From contig NZ_JABBFQ010000005.1 of NCBI RefSeq assembly GCF_018494055.1, positions 62,001 through 126,000 of the forward strand: a stretch of 64,000 bases of DNA. The letters are read 5' to 3'. The position numbers and the translations under genes are program-made. Position 1 is the first letter of the stretch. The number at the start of each line of letters is the position of its first letter. The notes beneath the pieces were generated by a model, which did no database searches, was not told the DNA's origin, and was given only the letters and a program-made list of their open reading frames with translations. The DNA comes from Rosenbergiella epipactidis (GTDB taxonomy: Bacteria; Pseudomonadota; Gammaproteobacteria; Enterobacterales; Enterobacteriaceae). Of this stretch, positions 17,702 through 25,447 are shown in pieces.

Positions 17702-18415
17702 ATGCCATTAGGGAAAATAAAACGCATATCTGAAGAATCATTTTTATTAATTGAAAAAACCACTCAGGAGTTTTCAATTATTATTGAAAAAATGATTTGT
17801 GAATCCAAAAAGGTAGTTGATAATAATTTTAAATTAGAGAGCAAAATAAAACAGAAGATATTATTGCTTGCTGATAAAGTTTTAAATCAACAAATGTTAT
17901 TATCGGGTGCCGGCTTCGCTCTGTATAATGAATCGAAAAATAAATCATGGCAACTCGCATGGTTATATCGATCGCCACATCACCCTCAACGACTTGTAAA
18001 TAAACTTTGCCTTAATAAAGCCTCTCAACATTTCGTGGACTATCAGACATTTTCTTGGTTTTCCATTGTTCAGGAAACAGAAAAAGGGTATTTACATGGC
18101 CCTTACGTCGACTATATCTGTAATTCTACCTATACCCTAACCTATCTCTATCCGGTTTATTTCGAGAAGAAATTGATTGGGGTGGCGGCGACGGACGTAA
18201 TGGTAGGTCAATTAGAACAGATACTGCGTGACTCACTCGGCGACGATTACCTACCTGTCGTGATGACGACGCCCTCAGGACGTATTCTCTTTTCAAACCT
18301 ACCGCATTACCGAGTCGGGGAGCTTAAGCCCAATGATGCCTTAACCGCCCACCTTAAAAGCCAATATTTCACGTTATGGGGAGAGGGCAGTGAGCGTGGT
18401 GCAATGCCGCCCTAA
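17702..18415 (+). CDS. Stand-alone soluble Cache-domain protein
   Basis: Product of 237 aa with no signal peptide and no membrane helix, so it is probably cytoplasmic. Residues about 20-70 are helical. Residues 70-215 look like a single Cache/PDC sensor domain, including GPYVDYICNSTYTLTYLYPVYF and KKLIGVAATDVMVGQLE, the ligand-binding strands known from chemoreceptors and sensor kinases. There is no output domain. It starts 34 bases after the GntR gene with a good SD (GTGAGGAAA), so the pair is likely one operon. A role as small-molecule sensor or partner of the regulator is inference. Confidence 0.75.
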   Translation: MPLGKIKRISEESFLLIEKTTQEFSIIIEKMICESKKVVDNNFKLESKIKQKILLLADKVLNQQMLLSGAGFALYNESKNKSWQLAWLYRSPHHPQRLVNKLCLNKASQHFVDYQTFSWFSIVQETEKGYLHGPYVDYICNSTYTLTYLYPVYFEKKLIGVAATDVMVGQLEQILRDSLGDDYLPVVMTTPSGRILFSNLPHYRVGELKPNDALTAHLKSQYFTLWGEGSERGAMPP

Positions 18416-18502
18416 ATCGGGGCAATAAACCATGAACCAGCGGTAGCGATCGCGTGAAAAGCCGTCGCTGCCGGTATGTAACTTTTGGCCCAATAATTGC
18501 AC

Positions 18503-18526
18503 AACTGAAACATAAGTTTTTCAGTT
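18503..18526. other. Palindrome upstream of the symporter gene, possible operator
   Basis: AACTGAAA (18503-18510) and TTTCAGTT (18519-18526) form a perfect inverted repeat with an 8-base centre, 22 bases upstream of the symporter ATG. Both an RNA hairpin and a dimeric regulator site are possible; the adjacent GntR protein is a candidate. Confidence 0.4.
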
Positions 18527-18547
18527 ACGTTGAAAAGGGCCGCGGCT

Positions 18548-19852
18548 ATGACACACACACTCTCCAAGATACGCCACTCTATCTTTATCCAAGTACTTAT
18601 CGCGTTGGTCATTGGTACCGCACTGGGATGCCTGTATCCAGCAATTGCCGATTCGCTAAAACCCTTGGGCGATAGCTTTATCAAACTGATTAAAATGGTG
18701 ACCGCGCCCTTAGTGTTTGTGATCATCGTCCGGGGCATCTCCTCCCATAGCGAACTGAAACAGGTCGGACGTATTGTCGGTAAGACCTTACTTTACTTCG
18801 AAATCATCACCTTACTGGCTCTAGTCCTAGGGTTAGTCGGGGCACAGATCACCCATATCGGGCAAGGCATCCATCTTTCAAATATGGCGATGCCGGCAAC
18901 GGATAAGCTGAGTCACCTTTCATCACTGCAGAGCTTTGGTGATTTCTTCTTAAACCTAATTCCAGATACCTTTATTGGTGCGTTCGCACGCGGGGACACC
19001 TTACAAGTATTGCTAATCTCTATTCTATTTGGTGTTTCGCTTAATATTAGTGGTGAAGCAGGTAAGCCAGTAATCACCGTAATTAATAGCCTGAGCCATA
19101 TTCTCTTCCGGTTGATGGCGATGCTGGTCAAAGTTGCTCCACTCGGAGTACTGGGTGCCGTTGCCTATATGGTCGGACACTATGGTGTCCATTCGTTGAC
19201 CAGTCTGCTAGGATTCCTTTTGCTTTATACCGCAATCTGCGCCCTATTTGTTATCGTCGTTTTGGGGGGGATTACGCGGCTGACCGGTATTAGCTTTGTC
19301 GCGCTACTGCTCTATTTACGCGAAGAGCTTACCATCGTCTTAGGTACCACTGCGTCAGATGTCGTGTTACCTCAGCTGATGAAAAAATTAGAGTGGTTGG
19401 GAATCAGTAAATCGACGGTTGGCTTGGTGATCCCAACCGGATACTCCTTTAACCTCGATGGATTTTCCATTTATCTCACCCTCGCAGTCGTTTTTATTGC
19501 TAATGCCACAGGGATTCACTTGGGATGGAGCGAAATTGCCCTGATCCTGGGCGTTGCCGTGTTTACCTCAAAAGGCGCCCATGGCGTACCCGGCGCTGCC
19601 ATTGTGATCTTGGCCGCCACGCTTTCTGCAATCCCATCATTACCGCTAGCTGCCCTAGCTTTCTTACTTCCTATCGATTGGTTGATGGGTATTCCCCGTG
19701 CGCTGACAAATGTTTTGGGTAACTGCGTGGCAACCTTGGTCATTGCGAAATGGGAAAATGATTTGGATTTAACCCGCGCTCGTCAGGTTTTAAATCAGGA
19801 CATTCCCTATAACAACGTAACAAAAGAGCGCCCTTTAGCCGCCGAACAGTAA
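18548..19852 (+). CDS. Dicarboxylate/amino acid:cation symporter (DctA/GltP family)
   Basis: Inner-membrane symporter of 434 aa. Conserved segments are PLGDSFIKLIKMVTAPLVF, LRE...TTASDVVLPQLMKKLE (the serine-rich hairpin region, here TTASD), PTGYSFNLDGFSIYLTL (NMDGT-type motif, here NLDGF) and TSKGAHGVPGAA. The variations at TTASD and NLDGF depart from DctA (TSSSE, NMDGT) and suggest a substrate other than C4-dicarboxylates or glutamate. The ATG at 18548 is used; an upstream TTG has no support. It lies 132 bases after the Cache gene. Confidence 0.88.
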   Translation: MTHTLSKIRHSIFIQVLIALVIGTALGCLYPAIADSLKPLGDSFIKLIKMVTAPLVFVIIVRGISSHSELKQVGRIVGKTLLYFEIITLLALVLGLVGAQITHIGQGIHLSNMAMPATDKLSHLSSLQSFGDFFLNLIPDTFIGAFARGDTLQVLLISILFGVSLNISGEAGKPVITVINSLSHILFRLMAMLVKVAPLGVLGAVAYMVGHYGVHSLTSLLGFLLLYTAICALFVIVVLGGITRLTGISFVALLLYLREELTIVLGTTASDVVLPQLMKKLEWLGISKSTVGLVIPTGYSFNLDGFSIYLTLAVVFIANATGIHLGWSEIALILGVAVFTSKGAHGVPGAAIVILAATLSAIPSLPLAALAFLLPIDWLMGIPRALTNVLGNCVATLVIAKWENDLDLTRARQVLNQDIPYNNVTKERPLAAEQ

Positions 19853-19897
19853 AAGTTAACTACACTTTTTAAACAATCACCTGTTTAAGGAGTGCCA

Positions 19898-21004
19898 GTG
19901 AAACCTTTATTCCTACTAACCGCTGTATTGATGACAGCGGTTTTTTCATCTCAGAGCAATGCCGCTTCCGAGGTTATCGCTAAAATAAACGCGCCCTACC
20001 CTGATTTTTCCGGGATTACGGTCAATCAGCAGAACCGTATATTTTTAGGTTTTCCACGCCACTCCGGCGATCACCAATCGCCAGCGCTGATGGAACTGAA
20101 ACAGGGAAAACTGACGCCTTATCCGAATAAGGCCTTTGGCTTACCCCAGAAAAATTTGGCGGATTGGCTAGTGTCTCCCCACGGTCTCTTTGTGGATAAA
20201 AATGATACGCTATGGGTGTTGGACGATGGCAAAATTCAGGGACAATCCACCATTCCTGTCGGTGCAGCAAAAGTGGTGGCGATAGATACCAAGACGAACA
20301 ATATTCTAAAAACGATTGTCATTAGGCCGCCAGTACTCAACTCCAGCTCGCACTATAACGATTTACGGGTTGATCTTTCTCACGGTAAAGCCGGTACGAT
20401 CTATATTGCTAACTCAGGCTTTGCACAACGCTATTCGCTGATTGTGATAGATGTCGCCAGCGGCAAACAGCGAGAAGTCTTAATCAACCATCCCTCGACC
20501 TCGCCCGATCCCGGCTTTATGGCCTTTATCGAAAATAAACCCGTCGTGTTTAACGCCGACAATCCGCAATTACCGCAAGGCGGTATCGATGGCGTTGCGT
20601 TATCTCCCGACCAAAGTAAGTTCTATTGGACTGCACTTAGTGGACGCAAGCTATTTAGCTTACCGACTGCGCAATTGAGCGATTTTTCTGTTTCTGAGAA
20701 TGCACTCGAAAAAGCCGTGCATTTCGAAGGCGAACATCCCGCTAATGATGGAATGGCGGAAGATGAAAAAGGGAATCTTTACTTCGGTGCCTTTGAACAA
20801 CAATCGTTGGTAAAGCGTGATCCTAAAGGCCAATTTTCCTTACTTGATCACAACGTTCACGATTTCGGCTGGCCAGATGGATTGGCATACCGTAATGGTT
20901 ATCTCTACACCACATTAGGCCAATGGAATCGTACACCAGACTTAAACAACAACCACGACCTCCGTCAACGGCCCTTCTTAGTGATCCGCACGGCAACGGA
21001 GTAA
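19898..21004 (+). CDS. Secreted major royal jelly/yellow-family beta-propeller protein
   Basis: The 368-aa product has a signal peptide of about 22 residues (ending QSNA) and a six-bladed propeller typical of the MRJP/yellow family. Marks are PDFSGITVNQQNRIFLGFPRH near the N-terminus, WLVSPHGLFVDKNDTLWVLDDG, YIANSGFAQ...IVIDVASG, GIDGVALSPDQSKFYWTALSG and GWPDGLAYRNGYLYTT. Bacterial members are periplasmic and often related to lactonases or quinone-linked enzymes, but functions are poorly known. The GTG at 19898 is the start, with AAGGAG five bases upstream. It follows the symporter by 45 bases and precedes the gluconate permease, so a periplasmic lactone or sugar acid role fits. Confidence 0.83.
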   Translation: MKPLFLLTAVLMTAVFSSQSNAASEVIAKINAPYPDFSGITVNQQNRIFLGFPRHSGDHQSPALMELKQGKLTPYPNKAFGLPQKNLADWLVSPHGLFVDKNDTLWVLDDGKIQGQSTIPVGAAKVVAIDTKTNNILKTIVIRPPVLNSSSHYNDLRVDLSHGKAGTIYIANSGFAQRYSLIVIDVASGKQREVLINHPSTSPDPGFMAFIENKPVVFNADNPQLPQGGIDGVALSPDQSKFYWTALSGRKLFSLPTAQLSDFSVSENALEKAVHFEGEHPANDGMAEDEKGNLYFGAFEQQSLVKRDPKGQFSLLDHNVHDFGWPDGLAYRNGYLYTTLGQWNRTPDLNNNHDLRQRPFLVIRTATE

Positions 21005-21062
21005 TAGAACGCGGAGCGTCACGCACGACTCATGCGTTTTTCTAAATTATTTGGAGAAAGTG

Positions 21063-21490
21063 ATGAGTAGTGATGCTGAAATTTTACTCGCATGTATCGC
21101 CGCCCTTGCGGCGATAATTTTTTTTGTGGCCTATGCTAAGTTACCGCCCTTCTTAGCCATTTTTATTGGCGCAGTGATGGCGGGTTTGATTGCCCACGTA
21201 CCGGTCGATCTAATTGCTAAGAGTTTTTCCAAAAGTGCCGGCGGGGTATTGGGAGAAAGTGGCTATGTTATCGCTATGGGTGCCATGCTGGGCAGTGTGA
21301 TGACTAAAACAGGCGCGGCCGATCGGCTTGCTGAGTTGATTATCTCCCGAACCTCGACGCGTTATTTACCTTGGGTGATGGCGCTTACCGCTATGGTGAT
21401 TGGTCTGCCACTCTTTTTCGAAGTGGGGTTAGTTCTGATGTTGCCACTAATCGCCACCGTAAGTGCCCGCTACGGAAAATCGCTTTTTAG
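21063..21490 (+). pseudogene. Gluconate permease (GntP family), N-terminal fragment
   Basis: About 142 codons of a GntT/GntP-family gluconate:H+ symporter. AKLPPFLAIFIGAVMAG, GGVLGESGYVIAMGAMLG and GLPLFFEVGLVLMLPLI match the family N-terminal third. The frame leaves permease sequence after KSLF at 21490 and ends at TAA 21500 within insertion DNA. The continuation, RLRIAVPVL..., is found at 23042. The ATG at 21063 follows GGAGAAAG. The protein would have only a few helices and be non-functional. Confidence 0.85.
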
Positions 21491-21815
21491 TTCCATCTAA
21501 ATCCTTTCACGTTACGTAAAAACAGGTAGTATGATCCGAGTCAGCCAGTCATCAGTTTTCTCTGTGAGGAACGACCCTGTAGCGATAACACCATTCACTG
21601 ATGCCAATGATTTGGTAAGCTTGGCGAATGCTGATTCACTGAGCGCTAACGATATGTTGCGCCATCTGCTTTCTGAATAATTTCTGCCTTAGTCACTCTT
21701 CTGTATCATCTTTTTAGGGTGACGGTTTACCTCTTTCAGTCCTTTGATACGGGACATGAGGGCAGTATCCATGCCACCAAACTTCAATCGCTATTTATAA
21801 AAAAATAGCACGGCT
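21491..21815 (-). mobile_element. IS3-family insertion sequence remnant (orfA and orfB pieces)
   Basis: On the - strand, shifting frames encode FYK-stop-RLKFGGMDTALMSRIKGLKEVNR (end of OrfA), then SIRQAYQIIGISEWCYRYR (start of OrfB), then TDDWLTR and FLRNVKGFRWN. These are in the order and spacing of an IS3-family transposase whose usual sequences read KFGGMD, GISESCYRYQ and LRNVKGFGWNHKRVYR. Several stops and frameshifts make it inactive. It directly abuts the broken end of the gluconate permease gene at 21490. No terminal repeats were recognised. The family call is by recalled motif. Confidence 0.75.
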
Positions 21816-21938
21816 AATGCTATACACCCTGCACATTTCAGGAACCGGAGTTACCACTTTATCCTGTTTGAGAAAGATGACTGTTAGTAAAAATCTTACT
21901 GATGAACATACCGATTTATCGTAGATTCTCAAAAGTAC

Positions 21939-22418
21939 TTACTTCATTTGAACAAACCCACTAAAGTCAGAACCAGCCCCTTTAGATAAACCAATAACCA
22001 TAAGGTAATTCCCAGTCTTTTTTACTTTTGAATTCACTTCCCTCGCTTCTCCATCTGCAGGAGCTTCTTTTATAGTAATTCCATCGTAAGTATTGGAAGG
22101 ATTAATATCACTATCTGAAAGAAAGGATAAATCACCACTACCATATTTAATATTAAAACCAGGTTGATATATCGCTATAGCCGCGGAATGTTCATTATCA
22201 GATATTTCGACATATAGTTGCTTTCCTTGTTTTAATGGTAGATACCAGCATTCTTGCGTGTACCTAAGGACACTTCCATGAAAAGCTATCTTTTTCCCAT
22301 CACCCAGAGGGAGAGTTTTTATGTCAGTACAACTTTTTGCTCTAGGGGGAGTATCTTCCCCTGCAAACACATAGCTTGAAAAAATAGTTATTAAAATAAA
22401 TACTATAAAATTCTTCAT
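21939..22418 (-). CDS. Orphan secreted protein with a PPC-like beta-sandwich
   Basis: Product of 159 aa with a clear signal peptide (MKNFIVFILITIFSSYVFA, cleaved before GEDT). The mature part has two cysteines (CTDIK and QECWY). It ends like a pre-peptidase C-terminal domain: GKQLYVEISDNEHSAAIAIYQPGF and KKTGNYLMVIGLSKGAGSDFSGFVQMK. No specific family is recognised. AT content is higher than its neighbours and it lies inside the debris that splits the gluconate permease gene, which points to acquired DNA. Next to a GH19 lysozyme remnant, a periplasmic immunity protein is one hypothesis. The ATG is clear but its SD is weak. Confidence 0.65.
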   Translation of the reverse strand: MKNFIVFILITIFSSYVFAGEDTPPRAKSCTDIKTLPLGDGKKIAFHGSVLRYTQECWYLPLKQGKQLYVEISDNEHSAAIAIYQPGFNIKYGSGDLSFLSDSDINPSNTYDGITIKEAPADGEAREVNSKVKKTGNYLMVIGLSKGAGSDFSGFVQMK

Positions 22419-22848
22419 TATTGATTCCTGAGCTTTTTATAATAAACATCAATGCTAGCAACCTTCACGATATTTCTTACCACTTTAAGGGAGGAAAGGG
22501 AAGCCATCAACACATCATAATAAATAAAATCGTGAAGTATCCTATTGTAATTTATAAATAACATCAGATAAGCACTCCATTACGGCTGTGCCATTTCCTT
22601 TCTTAATTATGTAATGAAAGTAGAGAGTTTAGTTCTTTGATTAAAGAAAATATAAATCTAAAAAATAATAGGTACGAGCATAAAAAATTTTGGGTAATAC
22701 TCATGACGGAGATGGATATAAATATAGAGGAAGAGGATTTATATAATTTACAGGTAGATATAATTATACTTAGTTAAATAAAATAATTAATCTAGATTTA
22801 ATATCAAATGCAGATCTTTAATTTAATGATGTCCACTTGGACTTGAAA
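22419..22848. other. AT-rich debris without an intact gene
   Basis: No intact gene was recognised here. There are short open stretches only: a - strand one ending YKKLRNQ near 22430 and a + strand one ending DIIILS near 22776. One inverted repeat, CTTCACGAT (22463-22471) with ATCGTGAAG (22529-22537), is present. Base composition is clearly lower in GC than flanking genes. The whole 21491-23041 block is best read as decayed accessory DNA. Confidence 0.55.
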
Positions 22849-22998
22849 ATATCGGTTATATTTTGGTCGGATAAACACACAAATAACCCAGCTGATAGAG
22901 ATGATGCAAGATAACTAACATATAGAATTAATGGTGGATGTATTGGATATCAAGATAGGTTAGAGTTTTTAAGAAGAGCCAAAAAGGTTTTTCTTTAG
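22849..22998 (+). pseudogene. C-terminal remnant of a GH19 chitinase/lysozyme-type gene
   Basis: The + strand frame ending at TAG 22996-22998 reads FWSDKHTNNPADRDDAR, then an in-frame TAA at 22912-22914, then LTYRINGGCIGYQDRLEFLRRAKKV. The pattern ADxDD followed by T-x-R-INGG-x-x-G-x-x-DR-x-x-x-x-x-x-A is the end of family 19 glycoside hydrolases, including phage endolysins and type VI effector lysozymes. The upstream catalytic part was not found. Identification is by recalled motif. Confidence 0.65.
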
Positions 22999-23031
22999 TT
23001 ACTCCACCTATCAGATTTACACCTAATACTT

Positions 23032-23041
23032 CGATTTTTAG
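23032..23041. repeat. 10-bp near-identical direct repeat flanking the inserted block
   Basis: CGATTTTTAG at 23032-23041 matches CGCTTTTTAG at 21481-21490 in nine of ten positions. Removing the DNA between them restores the permease reading KSLFSRLRIAVPV. The pair may be the scar of the insertion or of recombination at the site. Confidence 0.55.
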
Positions 23042-23468
23042 CAGATTACGCATTGCTGTACCCGTCTTGGCAGGATTAACGGCATTACATGCCTTGGTGC
23101 CGCCTCATCCTGGACCGATTATCGCCATCACAACCTTACACGCGGATTTACTACTCGCGTGGGGTGTTGCCGTATTGATTCGCCAAGCAACCGGTTCAGC
23201 GACCGTCGCCACGACGACAACGGCTGGCATTATGGCCGCAAGTTTCCACCTATTGCCGCCATTAGAAAGCAGTCTACTTGCCTTGGCGATCGGTGCAGGG
23301 TCGGTCTTTTTCTGCCACATCAATGATGCTGCGTATTGGATGATCAAATCGTTCTTCGGTCTAACCCTTAGGCAAACACTATGGATTTGGTCGGTACTGC
23401 AGACAATTGTATCGCTTGTCGGCCTTATTACGGCCAGTGCCTTATGGATGATCCTTGTGCCATCCTAA
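23042..23468 (+). pseudogene. Gluconate permease (GntP family), C-terminal fragment with internal deletion
   Basis: The frame resumes permease sequence at RLRIAVPVLAGLTALHALVPPHPGPIIAITTLHADL. It then jumps directly to LLAWGVAVLIRQATGSATVA, FFCHINDAAYWMIKSFFG and a normal C-terminus ending at TAA 23466-23468. In intact GntT about 190 residues separate the HADL-type segment from the LLMAWSIAA-type segment, so the middle of the protein has been deleted in frame (junction near 23145-23155). An apparent ATG at 23067 is internal. Together with 21063-21490 this is a double-hit pseudogene. Confidence 0.85.
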
Positions 23469-23544
23469 GGCCTATTGATAGTGCTGACCCAATAACGACT
23501 CACCGCTAGGAAAATCCGGCCCCAGCTATCTCTTCCACCACGAT

Positions 23545-23569
23545 GAGTCTTCGATGAAGACTCTTTTTT
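23545..23569 (+). terminator. Intrinsic terminator after the gluconate permease remnant
   Basis: GAGTCTTC (23545-23552), loop GAT, GAAGACTC (23556-23563), followed by six T. It is a textbook rho-independent terminator and would end the regulator-symporter-propeller-permease transcription unit. Confidence 0.9.
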
Positions 23570-23754
23570 CACGACATGCTACCGAATTATCGTCTGCCGT
23601 AGTAAACCACCAGAGAAAAATCCTCTTTACAACTGACCTTCCCATCGCCAAATTAAACAAAAAATAAACAATCAAATACAATTAACAAACAAATATATAA
23701 ACCTAGTAACAAAATTACCTTATGATTGCGCCCTTTTGAAATTTGGCAACGAAA

Positions 23755-25176
23755 ATGAATATTAGTAGAAGAAAACTTATCCTTGGGGGCGGCGCAATTT
23801 GCGCGGCGGGAATTGGCGCCAGTGTCCTCGGCCCCATGTTTCAACGTGAAGGCCGGCTAGTACCGGGCAAACCAAGATATGGTTTCATTAACGGCACCGA
23901 AGGTCCCCTCCCTCAACATGCTGATGCCGTTATTATTGGCGCAGGGATCTTAGGGATAATGACGGCTATTGACCTGACTGAAAAAGGGCTATCCGTCGTT
24001 ATCGTTGAAAAAGGCAACATCGCGGGTGAACAATCATCCCGATTCTATGGCCAATTGATGACCTATAAGATGGAAGGCGAGACCTTTATGCTCCACCATC
24101 TTGGAAAAGAACATTGGCGGGGAATGAATAAAAAAGTGGGTATGGATACCAGTTATCGTACACAAGGGCGTGTGGAAGTACCGCTAAGTGACCAAGACCT
24201 ACAAAATGTCAGAAGTTGGATTGATCAGAAAAAAGAACTCGTCAGCAGTTCAGTACCATTGAATACACGAATTATTCAGGGAGAAGAGCTGAAAAATCGT
24301 TTAAAGGGGGCTACATCAAACTGGACGATTGCAGGCTTCGAGGAGGACTCAGGAAGCTTAGACCCAGAAATCGCGGCGTTTAGAATGGCCGAGTACGCGA
24401 AGAAAATTGGCGTAAAAATCTATACCCAGTGCGCCGCGAGAGGTATCGAAAAACAAGGGGGCGCGGTATCCGATGTTGTCACAGAAAAAGGGGCGATTAG
24501 AACCCCCCGAGCGGTAGTCTGTGGCGGTGCCTGGTCACGGTTGTTTATGCAGAATCTCGACATCGATCTTCAAACGCTACCGGCTTATCAATCCCAACAA
24601 CTGATTACCGGTGGACCGGGATTACCGGGCGCAAATGTCGCCTTACCTGGGAATATCTTTTTCCGAGAACAAGCGAATGGGACCTATGCAACATCGCCAA
24701 GAATAGAAGTGATCCCTATCGTCAAAGACTCTTTTATCTATGGCTATAAGTATTTACCGTTACTGGCTCCAGAAGATGTCTTTATCCATTTCTCGATCAA
24801 TGAACAACTTCTCAACTCCTTTAAACAAACAACAAAATGGTCTCTCGATAAACAGTCTCCCTTCGAGACAAATCGCGATATGGTTGGCGTGGCCGATGTT
24901 AAAGACCTGAATGCGTCGTTAGTCGCCTTGAAAAAAGAGTTCCCTGCCTTTACTAACTCAAAAATTATTGACCAATGGAGCGGTGCAATGGCCGTCGCCC
25001 CAGATGAATCACCGATTATTTCTGTGGTCAATGAATGCCCGGGACTGGTGGTCAATACAGCCACCAGTTGGGGAATGACCGAAAGCCCAGTCTCTGCTTC
25101 TATCGCAGCAGATTTACTGTTAGGTAACACCCCAGTCCTCAATGCTAGAGCCTTCAGCCTTTATCGTTTTAGCTAA
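23755..25176 (+). CDS. Tat-type FAD-dependent oxidoreductase (DAO family)
   Basis: Flavoenzyme of 473 aa. An N-terminal SRRKLILGGGAICAAGIG segment (residues 4-21) looks like a twin-arginine signal, suggesting export of the folded flavoprotein. The dinucleotide loop AVIIGAGILGIMTA is at 58-71, with VVIVEKG after it and a QSSRFYGQ motif. The C-terminus has WSGAMAVAPDESPIISVV and SWGMTESPVSASIAADLL, the DAO-family FAD-binding end. Substrate is unknown; amines, amino acids or betaine-like compounds are usual. The ATG at 23755 is used because the Tat motif then sits at the extreme N-terminus. It is monocistronic, with its own terminator. Confidence 0.82.
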   Translation: MNISRRKLILGGGAICAAGIGASVLGPMFQREGRLVPGKPRYGFINGTEGPLPQHADAVIIGAGILGIMTAIDLTEKGLSVVIVEKGNIAGEQSSRFYGQLMTYKMEGETFMLHHLGKEHWRGMNKKVGMDTSYRTQGRVEVPLSDQDLQNVRSWIDQKKELVSSSVPLNTRIIQGEELKNRLKGATSNWTIAGFEEDSGSLDPEIAAFRMAEYAKKIGVKIYTQCAARGIEKQGGAVSDVVTEKGAIRTPRAVVCGGAWSRLFMQNLDIDLQTLPAYQSQQLITGGPGLPGANVALPGNIFFREQANGTYATSPRIEVIPIVKDSFIYGYKYLPLLAPEDVFIHFSINEQLLNSFKQTTKWSLDKQSPFETNRDMVGVADVKDLNASLVALKKEFPAFTNSKIIDQWSGAMAVAPDESPIISVVNECPGLVVNTATSWGMTESPVSASIAADLLLGNTPVLNARAFSLYRFS

Positions 25177-25197
25177 GGCAACAATATTGTCTCCAAC

Positions 25198-25222
25198 AAA
25201 GCCCATTTAGAATATGGGCTTT
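25198..25222 (+). terminator. Terminator after the FAD oxidoreductase gene
   Basis: AAAGCCCAT (25198-25206) pairs with ATGGGCTTT (25214-25222) around a 7-base loop, 22 bases after the stop. The T-run is short but the stem is perfect. Confidence 0.7.
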
Positions 25223-25354
25223 ATCTCCCCCCACTTTAACAATACTCCTTTCCCTTATCAGTTAGGCTTATCGCACATGCCCCGAGGATTTCAGGGTAGA
25301 CACATAATCAGCATCTGAAGCCGTACAGAGAGTATTGCAACCAAGCTAATAAAA

Positions 25355-25379
25355 GATAATAATTCTCGTTCTTATTATC
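25355..25379. promoter_or_regulatory. Putative Fur box upstream of foxR
   Basis: GATAATAA (25355-25362) and TTATTATC (25372-25379) are perfect inverted arms around a 9-base centre, resembling overlapping GATAAT hexamers of the Fur consensus. It lies about 70-95 bases upstream of the receptor ATG and would make the receptor iron-repressed. Confidence 0.6.
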
Positions 25380-25447
25380 AATTGAGGGAATTCAGGTTCG
25401 GATTCCCTGAGTCACTTGCGCCCTGACTGTTGAGGTAGATAAAAATA

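Noticed and set aside
22463-22537. Inverted repeat with 9-bp arms 57 bases apart
   Set aside because: Considered as IS ends or a transposition scar, but no transposase lies between the arms and the spacing is too short; kept only as a note in the debris entry.
23067-23468. Separate small permease gene starting at 23067
   Set aside because: Sequence upstream of the ATG (RLRIAVPVL) is still GntT-like, so this is an internal methionine of a broken permease.
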